Assembly: GCA_964017235.1 (NCBI GenBank)
Contig: OZ024928.1
Span: 87,539,566-87,603,565, forward strand
Length of the DNA: 64,000 bases
DNA from: Sabellastarte sp. h YS-2021
Taxonomy: Eukaryota; Annelida; Polychaeta; Sabellida; Sabellidae
Direction: 5' to 3'
A model generated the notes under the pieces. The model was not told the origin of the DNA, searched no databases, and saw nothing but the letters and a program-made list of their open reading frames with translations. Each line of letters begins with the position of its first letter. Position 1 is the stretch's first letter. The translations under genes and the position numbers were made by a program. This document shows positions 18,961 to 31,837 of the stretch, piece after piece.

Positions 18961-21650
18961 TTAGAGGATGTTCATCAATTTCACACTATATAAATGCTTT
19001 TATTACTATTACTAAAAATAGTGAGGTTCTTGTACTCAAGGTAACAAGGATTTTTTTTAAGTATCTCATAACTGTAATATAATTAATAAATAACATTCAA
19101 TATTTTCTATGTAGTGTCACTGAAGTGTGGGCAATATACTTTAGTATGATATCTAATTGATGAATGCACCATGTCCAACATAAATACAACAGTGTTTATA
19201 CCATTAAAACTCCAGTGGAAGATACTCACCTAAACTAGACTCGATTTCTTTTCAAAACCTTATGTTTTAAAGCACCACTCTCTTCAAAAGTGGCTCTTTA
19301 CAGAAAATATCTATGACACAATAATTTCAATTTTTGCATTAAAATGAGTAAAAAAGCATGGTGCTTAAGCTCTATCTAAGCTGTTGAGAGCACCCCTTGT
19401 TTTGAATGTTTCACACTTGCTGCTTAGTCAGTCAACTCGGGATGAAGGGTAAAAAAGTCTCATGTTAGAATTTTATTTCACCCTGTTTGAGTTAATGCAT
19501 TCTCGCTTCTCTATTTATGGCTATCATGCGCCCAAAAATGTTCTCTGTGGCAACATGTTTCTTTCCAGTCCTGTATTTTTTATTGTATTTTGTCCAATTT
19601 CTCAATAACGATGATGATGTTTGTTCTAACAATAGACTCATCACATTTTTTAGTACTCAGCTGGAATAGTTCTATTTTGTCTTCAAACATTGTATTTGCT
19701 ATATGGCAGCTCAGTTTAAGCAAGATCCCCGGGGGACAGATATATATCTGTACAGAGACATATACAATGACGCATTTGAATCATAGACATTTACAAACTC
19801 AGCAGTATTGGATGTGACTATACATGATTCAACCTGATCACCAAAACTAAGTAAATATTTACCACCTCAAATATCTTCTCCATGGTAAATTAACACAGTA
19901 TGTGTTGCAATCAACGGTGTGTTAAAATGTATGAAAATTATCCAGGAGTGAGCCATTAATTTCTGCAAGTAAATTTGTGACTGTTCCCATGGGTTAGACA
20001 TATTCATTGACCTCTTCTAATTCAAGTTGTGAAGATATATGTCAGTTGTCTGGCTCTGAAACATAACTGTGACTACATTTGTTACACTTGAACGATCATT
20101 CTGGTTTCCATTGTCTGGTTGTTGTACCAGTGTTTCACTGTAACAACTCAGTGGCCTGACCCTAAAATGGGGGGGATATATTTGAATACACTATTGGGGT
20201 ATATCACAAACTAGATTTAAGATTAAGGCTACCCTAAGTAAACATACAATACTCAAAGGATTGGCCTTAAAATGATTTACATTAATTACTGACTTTAGGC
20301 TTATATCATAATATAGCACATTCATAAGTGTCCCAAGGTTAAAGTGATCTTGACATATAACTATGGTCACCTAACCTGGATCTAAGCAGCCAATGATCTG
20401 CTGCATGGATTTAATGCTAGCCTTGAGATGAAGTGTGTGTTACTAATATTGAAGAGCCTCCACCCGAAAAAATCAAATCTACTGATAATGTTAAATTGAG
20501 ATTTTGTAAGCATCTAATCAAAAGCATGAATTTTATATTTTGGTTTCATACTTGCCTTGATTATGACACACAAGTAAATTTTTATATTAATAACAACATG
20601 TACAGTACTTACTAGTCTTGTTTGACCGAGTTTTAAAAATTATTTGTAAACTGTCCTGGGTGGCACCAGAATAACATACTCCTCCCTCCTCTGACATTTG
20701 AGTTGGAATTCTTGTCCCATATTCAAGTGAGGAAGCTGGACGTTGCCTGGAAGTTTACAGTAGATAACCTTGAAATCCGGAAATGCTTTAGTGATTTTTT
20801 GGCATTTTGGTACTATTCACATTTATACCCTCAAAACCCACCACTGCAAAGCATAAGGTATCAATTCAATCATGAAGCGTGCTTCTTTCTATTAGTTTTC
20901 AGTCATTGATATCTTCTTCTTTGGCAATTACTATTTTCTATGTAATATGTGTTTGGGTTGTCCTGTGTCCTGGTATCAGAGTTTAATCATGTTTATTCAT
21001 GGGTATCATAGCAGTTTCATGATTTTTAAACAAAGAAGCAAAATAAAATTAATTTTATAGGTGACTCCATTTACATAAGATATCAGAGAAAGGCCAATCC
21101 ATCCTTCTAGATATTACAATGTATCATTTATTGTGTGTCACGACATTGGAACGACACACAGGAAATAAACTGCAAGAACCGTTAAGAAATTGTCAAGAGT
21201 AATTACAACACGGCCCATTGAAATAAAATACCCACAAGGTATTATTACAATAGCCAACCACGAGAAACGTCCCTCAATTGCAATTTATTTAAACAAAGGA
21301 AAGCACATAATTATGACTGAGGATTGATAATAAACATAATACAAGTTAAATTCTTATGGAAAATCCTCACTATTAGGGCAAAACATGTGTAATTAGGAAC
21401 TAATCACCTACTGTCACCCACTTAACTGAGATATCTGCTAGATATTATCACTGTGTGTCAGAATGTAACCATTTAAATACAATTATCGGAGCAAAACAAC
21501 ACATCTACTGAAGATTTATTGTATTGGGTAACTTTTTACCTGTGCAATATTTGCCACACCACAAAATGAAGCAGAATAATTCTTGTTTTGATTTCGCTGT
21601 AGTTATGTTGACACTGGAAGCTGGTGGAAATGTGAACTGAGCAATCTGAG
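18961..21650 (+). repeat. Duplicated segment, copy 1 (2.7 kb)
   Basis: 18961-20508 matches 23099-24648 and 20516-21650 matches 29024-30150, nearly base for base with scattered substitutions and small indels. Here the two parts are joined; in copy 2 they are 4.4 kb apart. It begins in the tail of the preceding LINE at CATTAGAGGATG and ends abruptly at 21650 against a truncated Harbinger element. No intact gene is visible. Confidence 0.9.
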
Positions 21651-22636
21651 GAATAAATTGGCCCTTGATATTCTATAGTTAGCAATCCTTTCCTCCCTTG
21701 TTAACATCCTTCTTCCATAGGGTTTCATGAGCCAGGTCTTCAGGGCAAAGGCATCATCTGCCAGAATGAAGTAGGGGACATCTCGACCACCCTGGGTTAT
21801 AGGTACTGGGTCAGGGAAGCCTATCCTGTCATCTTCAATCAATCTCTTCAGCTGAGAGGCATTAAATATCTGGGCATCTGAGCAAGATCCAGCTGTACCA
21901 GCATCCACCCATCTAAACTTGTACTGTCCATCTACCAGGGCCAACATTACAATGGAAAAGAACCCCTTGTAGTTGTGGTACAGGGCTCCAGAGTTCTTGG
22001 GTTTCTTCAGGGCCACATGCTTCCCATCAAGGGCTCCCAGGGCATGTGGAACATTCCACCTGATCCTGAATTCCCTCTCCAGTTCTTTCCACTCATCTGG
22101 AGTAGTAGGACATCTGAGGTACTCTCTGGTGAACTCATCCTGGATGGCCCTGCAGACCTCTGGTAGAAACTTGGAAATGGTGGATCTGCCAACCCTGAAC
22201 TGACAGGATAATCATGTGTAGGACTCTCCAGTGGCCAGATATCTGATGGTGAGGGCTAACTTCTCCCCAACACTGATTGGAGCTCTGTAGTTGGTGGCCT
22301 GCCTGGCTAGACATGGTTCCAGTCTGGTCTTTATCATTTCAAAGAAATCTGGGGTCATCCTCGTGTAATTGGTGAATCCTGGAATGTCTGTGGCATACAG
22401 ATCAGCCATAATGTTGTGGTAGGCCCCCTCTCCTCTCTCTGCAGTAGCCATGGCCTGACCCACATGTTGTGCCTTCTTCTAGGTCTCTGTATGGGTGCTG
22501 GTGGTGCTGGTGGTGGTGGTGGTTGCTGTGGTCGACGTAAAAATTGGAAATACATGATTATTTGTAACTGAATAAAAACCAAAAAAGCCCTGTTTCAAAG
22601 TTGTTGTTGAAGCTGTCTTCCATTAAAAGGTGGCAT
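21651..22636 (-). pseudogene. Harbinger transposase, truncated and frameshifted
   Basis: Starts at ATG 22636 like the copy at 12594. A short insertion after QQQL and further shifts break the frame, and the gene ends after NYRIS, so the catalytic Glu region (VVENAFG) is absent. [16 protein letters not shown] and [10 protein letters not shown] remain. Useful as evidence that Arg is the original residue at the nonsense codon of the other copy. Confidence 0.88.
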
Positions 22637-23098
22637 CCTGCTGTGTTCCTAGAAAAGCAATGATAATTAGATTGCGGATTTTATATATATATACCCACAA
22701 AATCCAGCAACTTTGCAAAACAAGAATCGGCGATCCTGGTCTGGGGAAGACTGGGGAGGCCTGAGGACGCCTTAGGACGCCGGAACTTAATTGGGGGTTA
22801 GTCGGGACTTAGTCCCAGGAGGCCTGAGGCGTACTGGGACCCAGTCGGTATGTGTACGACAGGATCGTGGTTGAAACCGACCAGAAAACTGGCTTAGTCG
22901 GTTCTTAGTCCCAGACCAGTCGGGGACTGTCTACAGCTGCCTGAGACGTCCTGAGGCTTCCTGAGGCAGATCTGTACTTAATCCCAGACTTCAATACCAA
23001 CTCAGTATTCCCGCCCATTTTACCTTTTTTTCACCGACTGTACAAGATTAAGGGTCGCCGACAGGATCAGGGCTTAATCCTTTGGTGGAACAGGGGCA
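21651..23098 (-). mobile_element. Harbinger element, 3'-truncated copy
   Basis: Carries the transposase-side end (TIR TGCCCCTGTTCCACCA, written inverted at 23083-23098) followed by TTA at 23099-23101. The transposase half is present, but the MADF half and other TIR are missing; the break at 21650 lies inside the transposase gene and abuts the duplicated segment. Confidence 0.88.
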
Positions 23099-24648
23099 TT
23101 AGAGAATGTTCATCAATTTCACACTATATGAATGCTTCTATTACTATTACTAAAAATAGTGAGGTTCTTGTACTCCACGTAACAAGGAAATTTTTTTTAA
23201 ATATCTCATACCTGTATAATAATTAATAAATAGCAATCAATATTTTCTATGTAGTGTCACTGGAGTATGAAAAATTTACTTTAGTATGAGATCTAATTGA
23301 TGAATGCACCATGTCCAACATACATACAACAGTGTTTATACGATTAAAACTCTAGTGGAAGATACTCACCTAAACTAGACTTGATTTCTTTGCAAAACCT
23401 TATGTTTTAAAACACCACTCTCTTCAAAAGTGGCTCTTTACAGAAAATATCTATGACACAAAAATTTCAATTTTTGCATTAAAATGAGTAAAAAAGCATG
23501 GTGCTTAAGCTCTATCTAAGCTGTTGAGAGCACCCCTTGTTTTGAATGTTTCACACTTGCTGCTTAGTCAGTCAACTCGGGATGAAGGATTAAAACGTCT
23601 CATGTTAGAATTTTATTTCACCCTGTTTGAGTTAATGCATTCTCACTTCTCTATTTATGGCTATCATGAGCCCAAAAATGTTCTCTGTGGCAACATGTTT
23701 CTTTCCAGTCCTGTATTTTTATTGCATTTTGTCCAATTTCTCAATAATGATGATGATGTTTGTTCTAACAATAGACTCATCACATTCTTTAGTACTCAGC
23801 TGGAATAGTTCTATTTTGTCTTCAAACATTGTATTTGCTATATGGCAGCTCAGTTTAAGCAAGACCCCTGGGGACAGATACATATCTGTGCAGAGACATA
23901 TACAATGACGCATATGAATCATACACATTTACAAACTCGGCAGTATTGGATGTGACTATACATGATTCAACCTGATCACCAAAACTAGCTTAATATTTAC
24001 CACCTCAAACATCTTCTCCATGGTAAATTAACAAAGTATGTGTTGCAATCAACGGTGTGTTAAAATGTATGAAAATTATCCAGGAGTGAGCCATTAATTT
24101 CTGCAAGTAAATTTGTGATTGTTCCCATGGGTTAGACATATCCATTGACCTCTTCTAATTCAAGTTGTGAAGATATCTGTCAGTTGTCTGGCTCTGAAAC
24201 ATAACTGTGACTACATACTTTGTTACACTTGAACGATCATTCTGGTTTACATTGTCTGGTTGTTGTACCAGTGTTCCACTGTAACAACTCAGTGGCCTGA
24301 CCCTAAAATGGGGGGGATATATTTGAATACACTATTGGGGTATATCACAAACTAGATTTAAGATTAAGGCTACCCTAAGTAAACATACAATACTCAAAGG
24401 ATTGGCCTTAAAACGATTTACATTAATTACTGACTTTAGGCTTATATCATAATATAGCACATTCATAAGTGTCCCAAGGTTAAAGTGATCTTGACATATA
24501 ACTATGGTCACCTAACCTGGATCTAAGCAGCCAATGATCTGCTGCATGGATTTAATGCTAGCCTTGAGATGAAGTGTGTGTTACTAATATTGAAGAGCCT
24601 CCACCCGAAAAAATCAAATCTACTGATAATGTTAAATTGAGATTTTGT
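23099..24648 (+). repeat. Duplicated segment, copy 2, first part
   Basis: Matches 18961-20508 from TTAGAGAATGTTCATC onward, directly after the Harbinger end. Similarity stops after GATTTTGTAA near 24648. Confidence 0.9.
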
Positions 24649-26203
24649 AACTTTTTGTGTGATCTTTTACCAGTCCAAAGTGGACTTTCACCATTCTATT
24701 TAACATAGTCTGGTTGTTGCACTGCTGTTTTACTGTAACGACTAAATGTGAGACTAATCAACTATGGGTGGTGCAGCTAATCCTCTCAAAAAGGAATATG
24801 AAGTGTGACAAAAACACGATTCCTCCCAACTAAGAAGGTTGGTTATAAACTGGAAAAAAGTGGACTTACAGCCTGCTTCTGACTTCCACAATTCTCAAAG
24901 ATCACTGAAAACACTAAACCCAGACCACTCTTGTACAATAATCAGTGAAGTCTTATGACTAATCTTCTGTTGAAATAGTGTCATACAGCTCTATTTTTAC
25001 AGAAGTATGACAAACATAAGTTGTAATACCTACACAACAAGGCAATTACATGCTGGAGCATATTCACAGCACCCTAAAACCTAGTCATTATTGTCTTTTG
25101 ACTGGAAAGATTGGTGGCGAGTACTTGGGACAGAAATGCTCACTCTTAAAGGTGTTTAAACATTCGTTTGATGCGTATATACTCATTCTGATTATGCTCT
25201 TGACCTTCAAAAGTAAACAGATAAATTGTAGGACCAGTTAAATTACTATTTGGACTATAATATCAGGGCCCTCCAAATGCAAACTCGCAACAGTGGACAA
25301 AGGGTTTAAGTTGACTATAAGTGGCCTTGACAGCCTAAGTAACCTTTGGAAAACGCAAGGTCAAAATATACTGCGACTAAGAGATTGTTGTCAATTTTCC
25401 TCTGTCAAATGTAATTTTTAGCAGAAATTTCCACTGATGCATGATAAATGTTGCCTAATTAATTTACACATCATTGTAGCAACGCTGCCGTGAATACAAG
25501 GTTCATACAGAAGATTTCACCGTCCTTCATACAGATACACCTGGTTTTGTTTATTTTTGTCATTTAAAACCCATAAATACGCCAAATAGTGAAATTTAAT
25601 AACATTTTCTACCTAGAACCAGAAACTTTTTCCTTAAATACCAATTCTGATCCTCTTGTAACTTGTGGTTTTATTCCCAGAACCAAAAATTTCCTTTGAA
25701 ATGGGCTTTCCCTAAATGAATATTGTACCAGTTAAAATTTTGGCATGTCGTAAATGTTACCTATTTTAACCAATGAACTTGGGCAGTTAACATTAACTAC
25801 AACTAAATTTTAAGTGTGTATGAAGCAGGCACATGCCCATAGAGCAAATAAATACTAGTAAATTTCTGAAATTTTAAAAACTAAGAACGCATTGTTTTCA
25901 GCTAAATCTCCAGTTTGTATAATATTTTGGATAGGTCAGACTCCATCGCCCATAACAATATCTGGGCTTGCTCACGTATGCTGTTCTTATCAGAAAATCC
26001 AACCACAGAATAAATCTCCTATCTGGCTTCATTGCAATAAAACAAAACTCATCACAAAACAATAACAAGCGGGTTTACTGTAAAATAAAGCCACCTCATA
26101 ATAATAAATGACAATCGCCTCTACGATTTATGTGTGAGAGGAATTTTGAGATAATTGTCCTGTAATACACATGTTGGGGTTTATATTTGGACAAGAATTT
26201 CAT

Positions 26204-26206
<3 letters not shown>
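24649..26206. other. Unique DNA between duplicated parts; no gene seen
   Basis: Present in copy 2 of the duplication but not in copy 1. A GTCTGGTTGTTG-containing stretch near 24709 weakly repeats a motif found at 20113 and 24258. Otherwise nothing recognisable. Confidence 0.4.

Positions 26207-26244
<38 letters not shown>
26207..26244. repeat. (GA)n microsatellite
   Basis: Uninterrupted GA dinucleotides directly before a LINE 3' fragment. Confidence 0.98.
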
Positions 26245-26247
<3 letters not shown>

Positions 26248-26264
26248 GATAAAGCTCATGTCAG

Positions 26265-26682
26265 CAATGGAACTGTCCCAAAAGTATCCAGTTACATTCA
26301 AGCTACACAGGCTGTCCATTGAGTACCGCATACTCTTTTAATACAACCTTCTCACATATAAAAGACTTCATTTAAACCCACTTCCTCATGTTTCAGCTCT
26401 CATCCAATGCAGATAGCCTCATACAGTATACTGCCTTTCTATCTCCTCGGCCAGATCGAAAAAAAAACTCACCGGAATGCACAGTTTCACTGTAGCTGTC
26501 CTCCTCAACCACTGGAGCAAACTTCCTCAAGCCATCAGAATCCAGGCTAGTGTCACAGTGTTAAGATGACAGTCGAATGCTTACCTATTCAGACTGGCCT
26601 ATTCCATCAACAGTGCCTCATGAGATGTCTGGGTCAAATTGCTGCCTTATTACAAATACCTCATTATTATTATAATTATTTG

Positions 26683-26741
<59 letters not shown>

Positions 26742-27175
26742 TGTTGTTGTTGTTGTTCAAATACAATCTCCTTAAAATGTATAAAGCAATACATTTTAGC
26801 CAACCTCCATATCTTTCCTCTCTAATTAGGCAGAGTGACCTCACACGGGGCAATCCCCTATCAGTTTCCTCATCTAAACCAAATAAACTCTCAGGGCTGT
26901 GCAGCTTCATAGTAGGGACTCTCACAGAGTGGAACAAGCTTCCTCAAGCCACTAGAACCATAGAAAGCATTTCTGGTTTCAGAAAACAGTTGAAAACATA
27001 TCTTTTCAGATTAGCTTATCCTCCACCATAGCCTATCTCCCTTATTGGACGCTAGTATGGTAACGGACCTTGTTTTGGAACTGGACTATCCTTTTTTGCA
27101 CATCAGCACCTTAGAGGATGTTTACATCAATTTGGCGCTTTATAAGTGTTTCTTACTTACTTAATTACCTACTTG
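26265..27175 (+). mobile_element. Two LINE 3' fragments split by a TAG microsatellite
   Basis: The first fragment (about 26265-26640) encodes degenerate LHRLSIEYRILF and matching C-terminal sequence. The second (26757-27175) encodes KYNLLKMYKAIHFSQPPYLS, FIVGTLTEWNKLPQATR and LKTYLFRLAYPPP, ending in a tail with TTAGAGGATGTTTACATCAA. Both are the extreme C-terminus of an L2/CR1-like ORF2. Confidence 0.75.
26684..26757. repeat. (TAG)n followed by (TTG)n microsatellite
   Basis: About nineteen TAG units then five to six TTG units. They produce spurious poly-Val and poly-Leu/Tyr reading frames. Confidence 0.97.
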
Positions 27176-27499
27176 TTATTGTTGTTTGAGAACAAGTTTA
27201 TAAATGAAGAATTAATAGAAAAAGGGGGCAAAATGAAGCATACCAGGTAACTGATAAAATGGTTGGTACACAACTGTGATCAGTGGCGTTTGCCATTGTT
27301 TAAGTTAACAAAAACACTTCCATGAGTAAATTATGGTTCACTGTCTGGCTGTGATGACCTGACTAGAAGGCTGATTACACTATGGAAAGTTATAGACTGT
27401 TTGGTTTTGTCATTTTGAAAGAAAAAATAAGTGAATAAATAATAACTTTGCCTTACTTGTGTTGATTTTCTCTGCAAATGTCTTTTTATACATATTTTG

Positions 27500-27670
27500 A
27501 AGCCACGGTGGAACAGTGTTAACACACTCACCTCCGAACTCTGACTTAAGAGTTCAAGTCCCAGATGAAACTAAAGTTGGAAAGCTGGTAGTGAAATATT
27601 TTTGCCATAATGCACACTGTATTAGAGGCCTTTCTAATCTGGGAGACACCTCAGAAAGTTAGGCTAAGTA
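27500..27670 (+). mobile_element. Possible tRNA-derived SINE, degenerate
   Basis: GGTGGAACAGTGTTAACAC resembles an A box region and GAGTTCAAGTCCC (27550-27562) resembles a B box at tRNA-like spacing. No second copy was noticed in the window, so this is weak. Confidence 0.35.
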
Positions 27671-29023
27671 AGTATATTTATAATGCAATAACACAGTTGT
27701 GTCTATATTATACATACAAACGCCTGTGACAAGGCATGGTAGTTGCTTGCCTTTCAGCGGTTTACAATACAGAACCTTGACCAACTGTATACACTGGTTT
27801 TCTTAAACATTTCCAACTACCTATCACAATATAACAAATACAAATGTAATGTACTAGGTGTGCTTTAAAACATTAATAAATAAATACACATTGTACATGT
27901 TCAACTAAATAAATATATTAAAGTAGGATAAAAACATCAATTCAAAATATTTGTACAAAGTATACCTGTTATGGATTTAACAACTTCAGTTTCATTACAG
28001 ATTACAAAGAAATCTTGTCATTTAATTGCCAAAAAAGACATAAAAGTACTGGGGGTGAGGAGGGGGGGGGGCAAATTATAGATAGTCTGGTACTATTTAT
28101 GGCCCTGTATCCATTACAGAGCGCCTGTATAAACCAGCTACAAAAGTGGAACCCTTGCTCACTAATGCTAGCTGGCACAAAGCTTTAAAGCTGTCATCTG
28201 TTGAAGTACCAGTAATCAGTTTATGCAGAAATTATGCTATTTATCTTAGCACTTTTCCCTGCTTGCTAAATGTGCTGAAACAGTTCAATATAGATCCTCA
28301 CAGAATATGACATTTTACCCACAGATACTAAGCCTTTCATTTCCTATTCCTGTCAGTATTTGGTCCAAAGTTTCCTGCAACATTTCTTTTAAAGTTTGTT
28401 TTATTTGTTTCTGCTTCTTTGTCCCGTCATTGTTCTCTTTACATTTTAGTGACCTGCTGGTTATCTAGTTTGATATTCTGTACCTGACCCTCAGCTCGGT
28501 GGTCGCAAGGTCAAATCCAACTCATGACAACAAATGAGTTAAATTGAAAACCTTTTCTAATATGACCTTTGCTTTTAAAAGGAGTGAATAAAACTTTTTA
28601 CCTCTTCAATAATACTACTTTCATTTGACACATTAATACTCCTTAGTTACCTGACTCAGCGTTTATTTATTTAATGGCCCAAAAGAGTTTATGTATTTTA
28701 TCTATTTTTTATTCATAGGTTATGTTGTATTTGTTGTTGTCTAGTTGCTAACTGTTATTTTATCTGGCCATTTCTTGCGTCATGTTTTGATCCTTTTGTC
28801 ACTATCTGTTTTATATTCAGAGTATGTTTTTGTTGTTGTTGTTGTTATTATTATTATTACGTCACTTATGTGTCTATAAGTTTATTCAGTGCAGCATGGC
28901 AATCGAGTGTTGATGCACTGATATTTTAATTTTCCAGCTTATAGTCCAATACTTCAATCATTTTGCAATGATCATTTTTGTTCTGTGTACATTCAATGTG
29001 CTGGTCTACTTGCTTTAGTATTA
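27671..29023. other. No gene seen; short GTT/ATT repeats near 28828-28858
   Basis: A+T-rich unique sequence between a SINE-like stretch and the second duplicated part, with a G-run at 28054-28070. Nothing else supported. Confidence 0.4.
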
Positions 29024-30150
29024 TAAATCAAAAGCATGAATTTTATATTTTGGTTTCATACTTGCCTTGATTATGACACACAAGTAATTTTTTATATTAA
29101 TAACAACATGTACAGTTACTAGTCTTGTTTGAGCGAGTTTTAAAAATTATTTGTAAACTGTCCTGGGTGGCACCAGAATAACATACTCCTCCTCCCTCCT
29201 CTGACATTTGAGTTGGAATTCTTGTCTCATATTCAAGTGAGGAAGCTGGACGTTGCCTGGAAGTTTACAGTAGATAACCTTGAAATCTGGAAATGCTTTA
29301 GTGATTTTTGGCATTTTGGTACCATTCACATTTATACACTCAAAACCCACCACTGCAAAGCATAAGGTATCAATTCAATCATGAAGTGTGCTTCTTTCTA
29401 TTAGTTTTCAGTCATTGATATCTTCTTCTTTGGCAATTTTCTATGTAATATGTGTTTGGGTTGTCCTGTGTCCTGGTATCAGAGTTTAATCATGTTTATT
29501 CATGGGTATCATAGCAGTTTCATGATTTTTAAACAAAGAAGCAAAATAAAATTACTTTTATAGTTGACTCCATTTACGTAAGATATCAGAGAAAGGCCAA
29601 TCCATCCTTCTAGATATTACAATGTATCATTTAATGTGTGTCACGACATTGGAACAACACACAGGAAATAAACTGCAAGAACCGTTAAGAAATTGTCAAG
29701 AGTAATTACAACACGGCCCATTGAAATAAAATACCCACAAGGTATTATTACAATAGCCAACCACGAGAAACGTCCCCCAATTGCAATTCATTTAAACAAA
29801 GGAAAGCACATAATTATGACTGAGGATTGATAATAAACATAATACAAGTAAAATTCTTATAGAAAATCCTCACTATTAGGGCAAAACATGTGTAATTAGG
29901 AACTAATCACCTACTGTCACCCACTTAACTGAGATATTATCACTGTGTCAGAATGTAACCATTTAAATACAATTATCGGAGTAAAACAACACATCTACTG
30001 AAGATTTATTGTATTGGGTAACTTTTTACCTGTGCAATATTTGTCACACCGCAAAATGAAGCAGAATAATTCTTGTTTTAATTTCGCTGTAGTTATGTTG
30101 ACACTGGAAGCTGGTGGAAATGTGAACTGAGCAATCTGAGGAATAAATTG
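29024..30150 (+). repeat. Duplicated segment, copy 2, second part
   Basis: Matches 20516-21650 from AATCAAAAGCATGAATTTT to AATAAATTGG. The end at 30150 corresponds exactly to the break at 21650 in copy 1. Confidence 0.9.
29147..29352 (-). other. Possible exon of unknown protein
   Basis: An open minus-strand stretch after an acceptor-like TTATGCTTTGCAG encodes FPDFKVIYCKLPG and EEEYVILVPPRT among others. In the duplicate at about 20660-20865 the same frame is broken by an extra T in a T-run and a Cys-to-Gly change. It reads like real protein, but I do not recognise the family and see no neighbouring exon. Confidence 0.25.
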
Positions 30151-31102
30151 GGAACACTTAAACATACAAACAAATGTATAAATTGCTCTCTTTCAAATTT
30201 TGCCTGATCAAAAGTGAAATTGTTATCAAAGTTGGCAAAAAAACTAACAAACTTTTCTTTGTGATGATGCACTGTTTTTCTTTTCCTGTATGGCGCGGAA
30301 CATTTTAGTGCATTATTAAAAGAAAAAAATAAATCTATACATTTTATTGGTCTTACTATGTTAACTACTAAAGTACAATTATTAAGATTATTTAATATTA
30401 TTTAAAGATATTGTTACTACAACTTTGGCAAAAGTATGTGTCGCCAAATGAGTCGCATCCAATCCAGTCAATCTTGGCATTTTTTGTCAACTTCTTCCAA
30501 TTTCCCTTTACAGAGGGAAAATCATTCATGCATTTGTAACAAATACAGTCATCCACATCTTTCACTGATGAAACAAGTTTCTATACAAGCTGTACATGTA
30601 TTCACTTCTGAAACATATCTGCAGCATAATAATAGTAGCCTCTTATTTGTATAAGATTTTAGCAATCAACACAGATACTAGTATACCTTGTACACTAGTA
30701 AGGCCCCCAAAAGTGAAATAAGTTTTAGTTTATTAGTTTATTATAGTGATATGTATTATGTTGACAAGGATTATACAAAAAGTATTGAAGTAATACCCAG
30801 CCCTATACAGGCTTATAAGTCACTTTAAACAGATAGTAAATCAGTTGCCTAGACGGGGACTCAATGACAACTAAGTACATACACTAAAACTTTATTTGCA
30901 ACAAAAAACACACAATTCACATAATACAGTACACCACAGACTGCAGCCAACAGACTTTGAGATGCTTTGAGATGGCTGTAGTCACACAGATTAAGAAAGC
31001 TGTTTGCTTGAATTGATGACTTGCTTAAGAAATTTATATTAAAACATTCACTGTAATCACTGTTAAACAGTCACATATACACACTCTGTACATTTGTTAG
31101 TG
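30151..31102. other. No gene seen
   Basis: A+T-rich unique sequence between the duplicated segment and a short Harbinger derivative. No repeat or convincing frame was found. Confidence 0.4.
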
Positions 31103-31105
31103 TTA

Positions 31106-31803
31106 TGCCCCTGTTCCACCAAAGGATTAAGCCCCGATCCTGTCTGGGACCCTTAATCGTGGGTAGTCTTGGAAAAAATGGAAAAAAAATTGACCAATGG
31201 GGTGGAAGACAGAATCGGTATGAAGGTCTGGGATTAACTACAGATCGGCCTCAGGACGCCCCAGGAGGCCCCAGACTGTCCCCAACTGGTCTGGGACTAA
31301 GAACCGATTAAGCCATTTTTCTAGTCGTAGACAAACCGACTGGGTCCCAGGACGCCTCAGGCCTCCTGGGACTAAGCCCCGACTAACCCAGGATTAAGTC
31401 CCGACCCCACAAGGTGTCCTGAGGCGTCCCCAGGCGTCCCCAGACCAGGATCGCCGATTTTTGTTTGGCAATGGGACTAAGGGTCGCAGGAAGCCTGGGA
31501 CTAAGTGATAGAGGTCTGGGACTAAGGGTCGGGGACTAAGGGTCGCAGGCGGCCTGGGACAGCATAGGACTGTGTAATTTTGGTCTGAGGAGGCCTGAGG
31601 AAGCCTGGGACTGTACATTTTGTTTATGGCAGGAAAAAATAATCGGTTGGGGTCGGGAGAAATATCAAACATGTTTGATATTTCACATGGCCCCAACCGA
31701 CCACAACCGACCCTTACAGGACGCCTGGGACTAAGCATATTTCTGAAACCGACCCTCAAAAACCCTTAATCGGGAGCCTTAGTCGTGTGGTGGAACACCC
31801 ACA
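31106..31803. mobile_element. Short non-autonomous Harbinger derivative 1 (698 bp)
   Basis: TIRs TGCCCCTGTTCCACCA and inverted TGTGGGTGTTCCACCA, with perfect TTA target duplications at 31103-31105 and 31804-31806. It keeps roughly 370 bp of the transposase-side end and 330 bp of the MADF-side end of the element at 12162-17231, joined near 31471. No coding sequence or TATA box remains. Confidence 0.93.
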
Positions 31804-31837
31804 TTAAGCATTTACCATCACAGTTGTGTACATCTAG

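Noticed and set aside
26566-26937. Poly-Val, poly-Leu and poly-Tyr reading frames
   Set aside because: They come from the (TAG)n/(TTG)n microsatellite inside LINE sequence.
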